From contig NZ_FOHW01000035.1 of assembly GCF_900111735.1 (NCBI RefSeq), positions 1 through 53,841 of the forward strand: 53,841 nucleotides of DNA, read 5' to 3'. Shown piece by piece: positions 9,416-17,760 of this stretch; position 1 is the first letter of the stretch, and each line of letters begins with the position of its first letter. The position numbers and the translations under genes were made by a program. The notes under the pieces are model-generated. The model was not told the origin of the DNA and ran no database searches. It saw only the letters and a list, made by a program, of their open reading frames with translations. The stretch is from Pseudomonas graminis (GTDB taxonomy: Bacteria; Pseudomonadota; Gammaproteobacteria; Pseudomonadales; Pseudomonadaceae).

Positions 9416-10969
9416 ATGTTTGGTTCCAACGACGACAAGAAGACCCCAGCCCCGGCTGGCGAGAAAAAAGGCCTGTTCGGATGGCTGCGCAAAAAGCCGC
9501 AGGAAGTCACTCCCGAGCCGCCGCAGAATGACCCCGCACCAGCGCCAGAGTCCGTGCCCGATCAGGCACCGGCTGTTGCTGAGCAGCACAACGCCCCGGT
9601 CATCCCGGCCCAGCGTCAGCCGCAACCCGCGCCGCAGCCGTTGCCACAGACCGCCACGACCGAAGCACTTTCGGCCCCTGTCGAAGATCCCTGGCTTCAC
9701 CTGCCTGTCGCTGAAGAACCGGTCGCTTTCACCGATGAGCGTGAGCCGCACGTTACACCGTCCATCCCGGTTCACACCGAGTCCAACGTGGAGTCCGCAG
9801 CCACTCCATTGGCTGAAGTGCCCGCTCCACCGGCGGTCATCGACACGACCTCGTTCGAAGTGGCTCCGTCCATCGAGCCAACCCCCGTCGCGCTGCCTGA
9901 TCCGGTTTCCGGCAATGATCTCCCTTCGCTGACCCCGCCGTTGACGACAGCGCCGGTGGTTCCAGCCGCACCTGCCGTGCCCGTTCTTGAAACCAGCGTG
10001 CCGCCTGTCCCGTTCGAAGGATCCGCCGCACCCAAGCAGCCTGGTTTTTTCGCGCGCCTGAAGCAGGGCCTGTCGAAAACCAGCGCCAGCCTGGGCGAAG
10101 GGATGGCCAGCCTGTTTCTCGGCAAGAAAGCCATCGACGACGACATGCTCGACGAGCTGGAAACCCGGCTGTTGACCGCAGACGTCGGCGTGGAAGCAAC
10201 GTCGGCGATCGTGCGCAACTTGACGCAGAAAGTGGCGCGCAAGCAGCTCACTGACAGCGACGCGCTGTACAAGTCATTGCAAAACGAGCTGACCGAAATG
10301 CTCAAGCCGGTGGAAGCACCGCTGGTCATCACTGCACAGCACAAGCCATTCGTGATCCTGGTCGTCGGCGTCAACGGCGCGGGTAAAACCACCACCATCG
10401 GCAAGCTCGCCAAGAAGCTTCAGCTCGAAGGCAAGAAGGTCATGCTGGCGGCGGGCGACACCTTCCGTGCTGCAGCCGTTGAGCAACTGCAGGTCTGGGG
10501 CGAGCGCAACAAGATCCCGGTCATCGCGCAGCACACGGGTGCGGACTCGGCTTCGGTGATTTTTGATGCCGTTCAGGCCGCCAAAGCGCGCGGTATTGAT
10601 GTGCTAATCGCGGACACGGCGGGCCGTCTGCACACCAAAGACAACCTGATGGAAGAGCTGAAGAAGGTTCGCCGCGTGATCGGCAAGCTCGACGCCGACG
10701 CGCCCCATGAAGTCTTGTTGGTGCTGGACGCTGGCACAGGTCAGAACGCTATCAATCAGGCCAAGCAGTTCCACCAGACCGTCCAGCTGACCGGCCTCGC
10801 GCTGACCAAGCTCGACGGGACGGCCAAGGGCGGCGTGATCTTCGCCCTGGCCAAGCAGTTCGGCCTGCCGATTCGCTACATTGGTGTCGGTGAAGGCATC
10901 GACGATCTGCGAACCTTCGAAGCCGAGCCGTTCGTCCAAGCCCTATTCGCCGAGCGGGAGCGCCCATGA
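9416..10969 (+). CDS. ftsY: Signal recognition particle receptor FtsY
   Basis: FtsY docks the SRP (Ffh-4.5S RNA) and its ribosome at the membrane for co-translational insertion. The 517 residues start with a short basic amphipathic stretch (LFGWLRKK), then about 190 residues rich in Pro, Ala, Glu and Val, then the N domain (from about 205) and the GTPase G domain. GTPase landmarks are the P-loop GVNGAGKTTT near 318, DTAGR near 400 and TKLDGTAKGG near 463. The acidic/proline-rich A domain is long but variable in this family. It is followed by ftsE with a 4-bp ATGA overlap. The 271 bp upstream, shared with the divergent M16 gene, hold no other gene that I can support. Confidence 0.95.
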   Translation: MFGSNDDKKTPAPAGEKKGLFGWLRKKPQEVTPEPPQNDPAPAPESVPDQAPAVAEQHNAPVIPAQRQPQPAPQPLPQTATTEALSAPVEDPWLHLPVAEEPVAFTDEREPHVTPSIPVHTESNVESAATPLAEVPAPPAVIDTTSFEVAPSIEPTPVALPDPVSGNDLPSLTPPLTTAPVVPAAPAVPVLETSVPPVPFEGSAAPKQPGFFARLKQGLSKTSASLGEGMASLFLGKKAIDDDMLDELETRLLTADVGVEATSAIVRNLTQKVARKQLTDSDALYKSLQNELTEMLKPVEAPLVITAQHKPFVILVVGVNGAGKTTTIGKLAKKLQLEGKKVMLAAGDTFRAAAVEQLQVWGERNKIPVIAQHTGADSASVIFDAVQAAKARGIDVLIADTAGRLHTKDNLMEELKKVRRVIGKLDADAPHEVLLVLDAGTGQNAINQAKQFHQTVQLTGLALTKLDGTAKGGVIFALAKQFGLPIRYIGVGEGIDDLRTFEAEPFVQALFAERERP

Positions 10970-11637
10970 TTCGTTTCGAACAGGTCGGTAAACGCTATCC
11001 GAACGGACACGTCGGCTTGCATGAGCTGAGCTTTCGAGTACGTCGTGGTGAATTTCTGTTTGTGACCGGTCATTCCGGCGCGGGCAAGAGCACCTTGCTG
11101 CGGCTGCTGCTGGCGATGGAACGTCCGACCACCGGCAAGCTTTTGCTGGCGGGTCAGGATCTCGGCCAGATCAGCACCGCGCAGATTCCTTTTTTGCGTC
11201 GCCAGATCGGCGTCGTGTTCCAGAACCACCAGCTGCTGTTTGATCGTACGGTGTTCAACAACGTCGCGCTGCCGCTGCAGATCCTCGGCTTGTCCAAGAC
11301 TGAAGTGGTCAAGCGCGTCGACTCGGCCCTTGAACGAGTGGCGTTGTCTGATAAAGCCGAGCTCTACCCGGGCGACTTGTCCACCGGTCAGCAACAGCGC
11401 GTCGGCATCGCCCGCGCCATCGTTCACCGCCCGGCCCTGCTGCTGGCGGACGAACCCACCGGTAACCTTGACCCGCGACTGGCGGCCGAGATCATGGGTG
11501 TGTTCGAAGACATCAACCGACTGGGCACCAGCGTGCTGATTGCGAGCCACGACTTGGCACTGATCGCGCGGATGCGCCACCGCATGCTGACGCTGCAGCG
11601 TGGTCGATTGATCGGCGACGGGGAGGCTGGCGTATGA
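10966..11637 (+). CDS. ftsE: Cell division ATP-binding protein FtsE
   Basis: This 223-residue ABC ATPase pairs with FtsX at the division septum to control periplasmic peptidoglycan hydrolase activation. It shows the Walker A motif GHSGAGKST (K41), the Q-loop QNHQLL, the ABC signature LSTGQQQR, Walker B LLLADEPTGNLD and the switch His in ASHDLAL. Length is normal. It overlaps ftsY and ftsX by 4 bp each, so the three are co-translated. Confidence 0.95.
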   Translation: MIRFEQVGKRYPNGHVGLHELSFRVRRGEFLFVTGHSGAGKSTLLRLLLAMERPTTGKLLLAGQDLGQISTAQIPFLRRQIGVVFQNHQLLFDRTVFNNVALPLQILGLSKTEVVKRVDSALERVALSDKAELYPGDLSTGQQQRVGIARAIVHRPALLLADEPTGNLDPRLAAEIMGVFEDINRLGTSVLIASHDLALIARMRHRMLTLQRGRLIGDGEAGV

Positions 11638-12659
11638 GTGCCACCCGCAGTCCCAAGGTGTCCGAACGCGTAGCGCCCAAGGTGTCCGACCCGGCTCCGC
11701 AAAAGAAAAAGAAGCGCGATGACGATGACGGCCCGAGTTTCGGCGAGTTGTTCAACGCCTGGATCGAAGCCCACCGTTCAAGTCTGCTGGACAGCCTGCG
11801 CCGTCTGGGCAAGCAGCCCATTGGCAGCTTTTTTACCTGCCTGGTGATGGCGATTGCCCTCAGTTTGCCGATGGGCTTGTCGTTGTTGCTGAGTAACGTC
11901 GAGCGTCTGGGCGGTTCGTGGCAGCGCGCTGCCCAGATATCTCTCTATCTGCAGCTGGACGCGTCCCCGAGTGAGGGCGAAGGCCTTGTCCGTCAGATCA
12001 AGGAAATGGGCGGCGTCGCCGAGGCCGAGTACATCAGCCGCGATGAGGCGCTGAACGAATTCCAGAAGCAGTCCGGTCTGGGCGAGGCGCTGAAGGAACT
12101 GCCTGAAAACCCGCTGCCCGGCGTTGTGCTGGTGACGCCGCTGGAAGTTGACAAAGCGGCGCTGGAGGCATTACGTACGCGTCTGGCCGAGTTGCCCAAG
12201 GTGCAGCAGGCCCAGCTTGACCTGGTCTGGGTTGAGCGGCTGGCCGCTATTCTCAAGCTGGGCGACCGATTTGTCTTCGGCCTGACCGTATTGTTGGTCG
12301 CGGCGCTGCTTTTGGTCATCGGCAACACCATTCGTCTGCACATCGAGAACCGTCGTACGGAAATCGAGGTCATCAAGTTGGTAGGCGGTACGGACAGCTA
12401 CGTGCGCCGGCCCTTCCTTTATATGGGTGCGTTGTACGGGCTGGGTGCGGGAGTTCTTTCCTGGGGTGTTCTGGCTTTCGGGCTAGACTGGTTGAACGAA
12501 GCGGTGGTCCGGCTGGCCGGACTCTACGGCAGCAATTTCGCCCTCGCCGGCGTGCCAGTCTCAGACGGATTGTCTCTCTTGCTTGGAGCGGTGCTGTTGG
12601 GGTATATCGGTGCGTGGATTGCGGTAGCGCGCCATTTAAGAGAGTTGGCACCTCGTTAG
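11634..12659 (+). CDS. ftsX: Cell division protein FtsX
   Basis: This 341-residue inner-membrane subunit of the FtsEX complex has a basic cytoplasmic N-terminus (KKKKRDDDD). A first membrane helix lies near residues 62-84, followed by a periplasmic extracellular loop domain (about 90-205) that in the family contacts EnvC- or amidase-type partners. Three more helices lie near 212-235, 260-283 and 305-330. The cytoplasmic loop RLHIENRRTEIEVIKLVGGT after helix 2 is typical of FtsX. It ends the ftsYEX operon; rpoH follows after a 131-bp leader with its own promoter. Confidence 0.94.
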   Translation: MSATRSPKVSERVAPKVSDPAPQKKKKRDDDDGPSFGELFNAWIEAHRSSLLDSLRRLGKQPIGSFFTCLVMAIALSLPMGLSLLLSNVERLGGSWQRAAQISLYLQLDASPSEGEGLVRQIKEMGGVAEAEYISRDEALNEFQKQSGLGEALKELPENPLPGVVLVTPLEVDKAALEALRTRLAELPKVQQAQLDLVWVERLAAILKLGDRFVFGLTVLLVAALLLVIGNTIRLHIENRRTEIEVIKLVGGTDSYVRRPFLYMGALYGLGAGVLSWGVLAFGLDWLNEAVVRLAGLYGSNFALAGVPVSDGLSLLLGAVLLGYIGAWIAVARHLRELAPR

Positions 12660-12717
12660 TGTTGAGTAGCAACGTCGTTAGTAAATTTTGTTTCACCTAT
12701 TGACTTTTCAGCTCAGG

Positions 12718-12744
12718 GAACTTGTCTAGCGGTTCCCGGTCAAT
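12718..12744 (+). promoter_or_regulatory. Candidate AlgU (sigma-E-like) promoter of rpoH
   Basis: GAACTT at 12718-12723 is followed after exactly 16 bases by TCAAT at 12740-12744. This fits the Pseudomonas AlgU pattern of GAACTT, 16-17 bases, then TC-rich. Transcription would start near 12751, about 40 bases before the rpoH ATG. rpoH of P. aeruginosa is known to be driven partly by AlgU. A sigma-70-type TTGACT also lies at 12700-12705 but has a poor -10 partner. Confidence 0.6.
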
Positions 12745-12790
12745 TTCGCAGTGCTGAACTGCACGAGTTATGTGTCGGAGGTTTTTTCGT

Positions 12791-13645
12791 ATGACCACTT
12801 CTTTGCAACCTGCTTATGCCTTGGTTCCGGGTGCAAACCTGGAAGCCTATGTGCATACGGTAAACAGCATTCCACTGCTGACGCCTGAGCAGGAGCGTGA
12901 ACTGGCCGAGAGTCTCTATTACGAGCAGGATCTAGGGGCGGCTCGGCAGATGGTGCTCGCCCACCTGCGATTTGTCGTGCATATCGCACGCAGTTATTCC
13001 GGTTACGGACTGGCTCAGGCTGACCTGATTCAGGAAGGTAACGTTGGCCTGATGAAGGCCGTCAAGCGCTTCAACCCAGAGATGGGCGTGCGCCTGGTGT
13101 CCTTCGCAGTGCACTGGATCAAGGCCGAGATTCACGAGTTCATTCTGCGCAACTGGCGCATCGTGAAGGTCGCGACCACCAAGGCTCAGCGCAAGTTGTT
13201 CTTCAACCTGCGCAGTCAGAAGAAGCGTCTGGCCTGGCTGAACAACGAAGAAGTGCATCGCGTAGCAGAAAGCCTGGGCGTCGAGCCCCGCGAAGTGCGT
13301 GAGATGGAAAGCCGTCTGACCGGCCATGACATGGCGTTCGACCCGGCTGCAGAAGCCGACGACGACAGCGCTTTCCAGTCGCCGGCCAACTACCTGGAAG
13401 ACCATCGTTACGATCCGGCGCGTCAGCTGGAAGATTCCGACTGGACTGACAGCTCCACGGCCAACCTGCACGAAGCGCTGAACGTGCTCGACGACCGTAG
13501 CCGCGACATTCTGTATCAACGCTGGCTGGCGGAAGAAAAAGCGACGCTGCACGACCTGGCCGAGAAGTACAACGTCTCTGCCGAGCGTATTCGTCAGCTC
13601 GAGAAGAGCGCGATGAACAAGCTGAAGCTGTCGATCGCTGCCTGA
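12791..13645 (+). CDS. rpoH: RNA polymerase heat-shock sigma factor RpoH (sigma-32)
   Basis: This 284-residue group 3 sigma factor directs RNA polymerase to heat-shock promoters (chaperones, proteases). Region 2 is clear: LAHLRFVVHIARSYSGYG, then DLIQEGNVGLMKAVKRF, then VRLVSFAVHWIKAEIHEFIL. It continues into the NWRIVKVATTKAQRKLFFNL stretch that contains the RpoH box. Region 4.2 is at the end (TLHDLAEKYNVSAERIRQLEKSAMNKL). The ATG at 12791 has a GGAGG site upstream; the in-frame ATG at 12770 lacks one. Synthesis probably responds to envelope stress through the AlgU-like promoter upstream. Confidence 0.96.
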   Translation: MTTSLQPAYALVPGANLEAYVHTVNSIPLLTPEQERELAESLYYEQDLGAARQMVLAHLRFVVHIARSYSGYGLAQADLIQEGNVGLMKAVKRFNPEMGVRLVSFAVHWIKAEIHEFILRNWRIVKVATTKAQRKLFFNLRSQKKRLAWLNNEEVHRVAESLGVEPREVREMESRLTGHDMAFDPAAEADDDSAFQSPANYLEDHRYDPARQLEDSDWTDSSTANLHEALNVLDDRSRDILYQRWLAEEKATLHDLAEKYNVSAERIRQLEKSAMNKLKLSIAA

Positions 13646-13662
13646 TCGCTACGCCGTAACGC

Positions 13663-13695
13663 AAAACGCCCCGAGATGATCGGGGCGTTTTTGTT
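13663..13695 (+). terminator. Rho-independent terminator after rpoH
   Basis: An 11-bp stem (AAACGCCCCGA at 13664-13674 with TCGGGGCGTTT at 13680-13690) with a 5-base loop is followed by T-rich sequence (TTTTTGTTT). It begins 18 bases after the rpoH stop codon. Confidence 0.93.
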
Positions 13696-13735
13696 TGTCG
13701 GTCCGACGCTAAATCTGGTTGCCCCCAACGACAAT

Positions 13736-13820
13736 CCGGAGCCGGCTTGCTGGTGAACCTCATATGGCATTCGCTAGCTAAGTGTCTGAACGCGCGCGTT
13801 CGCCAGCAAGCCGGCTGCGG
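13736..13820. repeat. REP-type inverted pair (AGCCGGCTTGCTGG class)
   Basis: The left arm, about 13738-13756, contains GAGCCGGCTTGCTGG. The right arm, 13801-13817, reads CGCCAGCAAGCCGGCT. It is the same class as the pair at 35400-35488. Its right arm is also the start of the first 292-bp tandem copy that follows. Confidence 0.7.
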
Positions 13821-14405
13821 ATTTGCGTGGATTGATCCATAGGCGTCGTGTCAGGTGTGACGGCCGGCGCCCCGAGAACGCCTTCGCGGGCAAGCGCGCT
13901 CCTACGCCCTGCGGGCAGAGGCAGACCGCGTTCCATGCCATGTTATCTCGGGACTTTAGACCTGCGAGATGGTTACCACGGGGATTACCGGCGTGGATGC
14001 AGATTGATGGACGACGCAAATCAACTGTAGGAGCGCGCTTGCCCGCGAATGCGGTGTGTCAGTCACCTCTTTACCCACTGACAGGGCGCGTTCGCCAGCA
14101 AGCCGGCTGCGGCTTGTGTGGATTGATCCATAGGCGTCGTGTCAGGCGTGAAGGCCGGCGCCCCCGAGAACGCCTTCGCGGGCAAGCGCGCTCCTACGCC
14201 CTGCGGGCAGAGGCAGACCGCGTTCCATGCCATGTTATCTCGGGACTTTAGACCTGCGAGATGGTTACCACGGGGATTACCGGCGTGGATGCAGATTGAT
14301 GGACGACGCAAATCAACTGTAGGAGCGCGCTTGCCCGCGAACGCGGTGTGTCAGTCACTTCTTTACCCACTGACAGGGCGCATTCGCCAGCAAGCCGGCT
14401 CCTGC
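13794..14405. repeat. Two full tandem copies (plus a start of a third) of a 292-bp REP-containing unit
   Basis: The unit starting at CGCCAGCAAGCC occurs at 13801, again at 14093 and as a short third start at 14385, so the period is 292 bp. The two full copies are almost identical, with a few substitutions and small indels (for example GGATTTGCG versus GGCTTGTG near the start). Each copy contains two inverted arms of the CGGGCAAGCGCGCTCC class, at 13883-13905 with 14026-14049 and at 14175-14197 with 14318-14341. The 772 bp between rpoH and mtgA contain nothing else beyond the rpoH terminator and the pair at 13736. ORFs across it are repeat artefacts. Confidence 0.92.
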
Positions 14406-14417
14406 AGGGATCGTGGC

Positions 14418-15128
14418 TTACCACTTTCGACTGTGATTCAGCCCCATCAAATACTCATCCCCACCCAGCTGCCTCATCTGCTGGCGGATCCAGCCGGCGC
14501 GGCGTGAGACGTAGCTGCTGGGATGGCTGGCGCTCCATTCCCGCGGGTTGGGCAGGACGGCGGCCAGGTAGCTGGCCTGTTGCGTGGACAGCTGACTCGC
14601 ATTCACGTGAAAGTGGTGCTGCGCAGCGGCCTGGGCGCCAAAGACGCCGTCGTCCCATTCCACGCTGTTCAGGTACACCTCGAGAATGCGCTGCTTGGAC
14701 CAGAACACCTCGATCAGACCGGTAAACCACGCTTCCAGGCCCTTGCGAAAGTAACTGCGGCCCGACCACAGAAAGAGATTTTTGGATACCTGCTGGCTCA
14801 GCGTACTGGCCCCGCGCAGCGAACCACCGCGTTCGTTATGAACCAGTGCCGCCTGAATGGCGTCGATATCGAAACCCCAGTGCTCGGCGAACTTCTGGTC
14901 CTCGCCAGCGATGACGGCGATTTTCAGATCATCGGAAATGTTGTCCCACGACTCCCAGTCGCGCTGCAGATCAATGGGCTGACCGTCGAACCAGGATTCG
15001 ATCTTGCGTTCGACCATCAACGCGGTAAACGGAGGAGGGACCCAACGAAAAATCAGTACCAGCACGACACTTGCCGCTGCGAACCAGAGCAGGCCTTTGG
15101 CGACACGACGGAGGAGTAATTGCAGCAT
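14418..15128 (-). CDS. mtgA: Monofunctional biosynthetic peptidoglycan transglycosylase MtgA
   Basis: This 236-residue family GT51 glycosyltransferase polymerises lipid II into glycan strands at the inner membrane. It has one N-terminal membrane anchor (GLLWFAAASVVLVLIFRWV). The GT51 motifs are AVIAGEDQKFAEHWGFD (catalytic Glu in the EDQKF segment), RGASTLSQQVSKNLFLW, and KQRILEVYLNSVEWDDGVFGAQAAAQHHF. There is no transpeptidase domain, which separates it from class A PBPs. I use the ATG at 15128, which starts MLQLLLRRV; an upstream ATG at 15182 would overlap the divergent gene's promoter region. Confidence 0.93.
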   Translation of the reverse strand: MLQLLLRRVAKGLLWFAAASVVLVLIFRWVPPPFTALMVERKIESWFDGQPIDLQRDWESWDNISDDLKIAVIAGEDQKFAEHWGFDIDAIQAALVHNERGGSLRGASTLSQQVSKNLFLWSGRSYFRKGLEAWFTGLIEVFWSKQRILEVYLNSVEWDDGVFGAQAAAQHHFHVNASQLSTQQASYLAAVLPNPREWSASHPSSYVSRRAGWIRQQMRQLGGDEYLMGLNHSRKW

Positions 15129-15203
15129 AGAGATGGCTTGGCCGAACCGGTTGAGCGGGCCATTATACAGACCACGCGTCATCGAACCTGCCTGGAGTTG
15201 TAC

Positions 15204-15587
15204 ATGTTACGAACCTTTCTGATGTTGGCCTCCTTCTTCGGATTCACTGGCGTCGCCCTTGGTGCGTTCGCTGCCCACGGCCTAAGAAACCGTCTGACGC
15301 CCGAGTACCTGGCGGTCTTTCATACCGGAGTGCTCTACCAACTGATTCATGCGCTGGCGATTTTCGGCGTGGCGCTGTTGGCGATGCAGATCCAGGGCCG
15401 GCTCGTCACCTACGCAGGGATCTCTTTCACACTGGGCATCATCCTGTTTTCCGGCAGTCTCTACCTGATGACGCTGGCCGGCGCGACCAAGCTGGGCATC
15501 ATCACCCCCTTCGGTGGCCTGTTTTTCCTGATCGGCTGGGCGATTCTTGGCTGGACGGCATGGCGCCTGGGCCTCGACACGCTCTGA
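15204..15587 (+). CDS. DUF423 (YgdD-type) small membrane protein
   Basis: This 127-residue protein has four predicted membrane helices and the DUF423 signature: GVALGAFAAHGLRNRL after the first helix, then FHTGVLYQLIHALAIF and a C-terminal TPFGGLFFLIGWAILGWTAW. The function of the family is not established. The ATG at 15204 follows a CTGGAG ribosome-binding site. It is divergent from mtgA with 75 bp between the two starts, and thiS lies downstream. Confidence 0.88.
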   Translation: MLRTFLMLASFFGFTGVALGAFAAHGLRNRLTPEYLAVFHTGVLYQLIHALAIFGVALLAMQIQGRLVTYAGISFTLGIILFSGSLYLMTLAGATKLGIITPFGGLFFLIGWAILGWTAWRLGLDTL

Positions 15588-15661
15588 TCCCCACTGCGTG
15601 CGCTTATGTCGAGCGCGCAGCAACCCTCGGCCACGCCTGAGACGAATGGCGTGGCTTTGCC

Positions 15662-15690
15662 TTGGTCATACCGACCGATCGGGCTAGAAT
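15662..15690 (+). promoter_or_regulatory. Sigma-70 promoter for thiS-thiG
   Basis: TTGGTC at 15662-15667 and TAGAAT at 15685-15690 are separated by exactly 17 bases. The -10 matches 5 of 6 consensus bases and the -35 matches 3 of 6. The predicted start near 15697 gives a leader of about 25 bases, too short for a TPP riboswitch. Confidence 0.55.
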
Positions 15691-15722
15691 GCTCGCCCCC
15701 TAAAATGATGGCTGCCCCTCGC

Positions 15723-15923
15723 ATGCGCATTCAGTTGAACGGTGAATCCTTTGAGCTGCCCGACGGCGAGACCGTTTCGGCATTGCTGACACGTCTGGAT
15801 CTGACCGGGCGCCGAGTCGCCGTCGAGCTCAATCTGGACATCGTCCCGCGCAGCCAGCATGCCGCTACGACGCTGACCGAGGGCGATCAGGTCGAAGTGG
15901 TGCACGCCATCGGTGGCGGCTAG
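15723..15923 (+). CDS. thiS: Sulfur carrier protein ThiS
   Basis: This 66-residue ubiquitin-fold protein carries sulfur as a C-terminal thiocarboxylate for thiazole formation in thiamine synthesis. The sequence has the family start MRIQLNGE, the middle RRVAVELNLDIVPR and the required C-terminal Gly-Gly (HAIGGG). I use the ATG at 15723; an ATG pair at 15705/15708 would add about six residues. thiG follows 66 bp downstream in the same direction. Confidence 0.92.
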   Translation: MRIQLNGESFELPDGETVSALLTRLDLTGRRVAVELNLDIVPRSQHAATTLTEGDQVEVVHAIGGG

Positions 15924-15989
15924 CCTTCGACGTGCCGCCGGCCTGATCCGCAATCACTGCAAGAACCTCAACCGTAAAGAGGATTTCAG

Positions 15990-16784
15990 ATGAGCAACGT
16001 TCGCAGCGACAAGCCGTTTACCGTGGCAGGTCGTACTTTTCAGTCGCGCCTGCTGGTCGGCACTGGCAAGTACACGGACATGGAACAGACCCGACTGGCC
16101 ATCGAAGCCTCGGGCGCCGAGATCGTTACCGTTGCCGTGCGCCGGACCAACCTGGGGCAGAACCCTGGCGAACCGAACCTGCTCGACGTGCTGCCGCCGG
16201 ATCGCTACACCATCCTCCCGAACACCGCCGGTTGCTACGACGCCATCGAGGCCGTGCGCACCTGCCGTCTGGCCCGTGAGCTGCTCGATGGTCACAATCT
16301 GGTCAAGCTGGAAGTCCTCGCTGACCAGAAGACCCTGTTCCCTAATGTCATCGAAACCCTCAAAGCGGCGGAAACGCTGGTTCGGGACGGCTTCGACGTC
16401 ATGGTCTACACCAGCGATGACCCGATCATTGCCCGCCAGCTCGCCGAGATCGGTTGCTGCGCGGTGATGCCCCTCGCGGGCCTGATCGGTACTGGCCTGG
16501 GGATCTGCAACCCGTACAACCTGCAGATCATCCTCGAAGAATCGAAAGTTCCGGTCCTGGTGGATGCTGGTGTCGGCACTGCGTCCGACGCCACCATCGC
16601 CATGGAACTGGGTTGCGAAGCGGTGCTGATGAACTCAGCGATTGCTCACGCCCAGCATCCGGTGTTGATGGCCGAAGCCATGAAACACGCCATTCTGGCT
16701 GGCCGCATGGCTTACCTGGCCGGTCGTATGCCCAAGAAACTCTATGCCAGCGCATCTTCGCCGCTGGATGGTCTGATCAAGTAA
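15990..16784 (+). CDS. thiG: Thiazole synthase ThiG
   Basis: This 264-residue TIM-barrel enzyme condenses deoxyxylulose phosphate, dehydroglycine and the sulfur of ThiS thiocarboxylate to the thiazole phosphate of thiamine. K106 in NLVKLEVL is positioned to form the Schiff base. Other landmarks are LLVGTGKYTD near the N-terminus, PNTAGCYDA, the phosphate-binding VDAGVGTASDA and MNSAIAHAQHP near the end. It forms an operon with thiS and probably with trmB, which starts about 10 bp after the stop. Confidence 0.95.
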   Translation: MSNVRSDKPFTVAGRTFQSRLLVGTGKYTDMEQTRLAIEASGAEIVTVAVRRTNLGQNPGEPNLLDVLPPDRYTILPNTAGCYDAIEAVRTCRLARELLDGHNLVKLEVLADQKTLFPNVIETLKAAETLVRDGFDVMVYTSDDPIIARQLAEIGCCAVMPLAGLIGTGLGICNPYNLQIILEESKVPVLVDAGVGTASDATIAMELGCEAVLMNSAIAHAQHPVLMAEAMKHAILAGRMAYLAGRMPKKLYASASSPLDGLIK

Positions 16785-16794
16785 GAGCCCGTTG

Positions 16795-17553
16795 ATGATT
16801 GATTCGCAAACGCCCGACCCACTTCCGGACGACGAAGTGATGAATGACGAAAATGCCAAAGCGCCAGGCGATGACAGTAATCACCGCCGCATCAAAAGCT
16901 TCGTGATGCGCGCCGGCCGCATGACCGAAGGTCAGCAACGCGGCCTGGATCAAGGCAAGGAGCTATTCGTGCTGCCGCTGGCAGACGCTCCCGTTGATTT
17001 CGATCAGGTCTTTGGCCGCTCCGCCCCGCGCACCCTCGAAATCGGTTTCGGCATGGGGCACTCGCTGCTGGAGATGGCTGCCGCCGCGCCAGAGCAGGAC
17101 TTCATCGGCGTGGAAGTGCACCGTCCGGGCGTTGGCGCCTTGCTGAACGGCGTGCTGACCCAGAGTCTCACCAACCTGCGGGTTTACGATTGCGATGCGA
17201 TCGAAGTACTTAACCGCTGTGTGGCTGACAATAGCCTGGACCGGCTGATGCTGTTTTTCCCTGATCCGTGGCACAAGTCGCGCCATCACAAGCGCCGTAT
17301 CGTCCAGGCCGAATTTGCCGAGCTGGTGCGCACCAAGTTGAAGCCGGGCGGCGTGCTGCACATGGCGACTGACTGGGAACCGTATGCCGAATACATGCTG
17401 GAAGTGATGAATGTGGCCCCGGGTTACCGCAACCTGGCCGAAGACGGTAAATGCGTTCCGCGCCCTGCGGAACGTCCGATCACCAAGTTCGAACGCCGTG
17501 GCGAACGCCTCGGCCACGGGGTCTGGGATCTGAAGTTCGAGAAGCTGGCCTGA
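16795..17553 (+). CDS. trmB: tRNA (guanine-N7-)-methyltransferase TrmB
   Basis: This SAM-dependent enzyme makes m7G46 in the variable loop of tRNA. Motifs are RRIKSFVMRAGRMTEGQQRGL (substrate-side N-terminus), the SAM site EIGFGMGHSL, FFPDPWHKSRHHKRR, and ATDWEPYAEYML near the end. The start is not settled. ATG 16795 gives 252 residues with an acidic N-terminal tail. ATG 16840 gives 237 residues, close to the usual family length. It lies directly behind thiG and ends at a terminator. Confidence 0.93.
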   Translation: MIDSQTPDPLPDDEVMNDENAKAPGDDSNHRRIKSFVMRAGRMTEGQQRGLDQGKELFVLPLADAPVDFDQVFGRSAPRTLEIGFGMGHSLLEMAAAAPEQDFIGVEVHRPGVGALLNGVLTQSLTNLRVYDCDAIEVLNRCVADNSLDRLMLFFPDPWHKSRHHKRRIVQAEFAELVRTKLKPGGVLHMATDWEPYAEYMLEVMNVAPGYRNLAEDGKCVPRPAERPITKFERRGERLGHGVWDLKFEKLA

Positions 17554-17569
17554 TCACTTTTTGACCAGG

Positions 17570-17602
17570 AGCGGCCCGACAGTGGCCGCTTTTGAGTTTT
17601 TA
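17570..17602 (+). terminator. Rho-independent terminator after trmB
   Basis: The stem AGCGGCC (17570-17576) pairs with GGCCGCT (17584-17590) across a 7-base loop and is followed by TTTGAGTTTTT. Confidence 0.85.
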
Positions 17603-17760
17603 CCGCACATTTCAGCCCGCCAATTGCCTTGTATGACGAACCCTTCGATTTCTTCCTAAGAAGGCTACAAGGTCTTCGGAATCGTCCGACATCCATTTTC
17701 AGTTCTGATCTTCATAGTCCCCGCCGTTGCATATATCAATATTGATGACGAGGAATGAAG

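Noticed and set aside
12660..12790. ROSE-type RNA thermometer in the rpoH leader
   Set aside because: The leader from the AlgU-type promoter would be about 40 bases, and I do not see a UUGCU-type segment pairing with the GGAGG site.
14001..14400. Possible CRISPR-like array of repeated units after rpoH
   Set aside because: There are only two full copies of a 292-bp unit, with no short regular spacers, and cas genes are absent.
13823..14507. Two similar ORFs of 142 and 122 codons in the repeat region, and two minus-strand relatives
   Set aside because: They are translations of the two 292-bp repeat copies, lack ribosome-binding sites and have no protein-like features.
15590..15722. TPP riboswitch before thiS
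   Set aside because: The promoter-like element predicts a leader of about 25 bases and I see no conserved TPP-aptamer motifs (for example CUGAGA).
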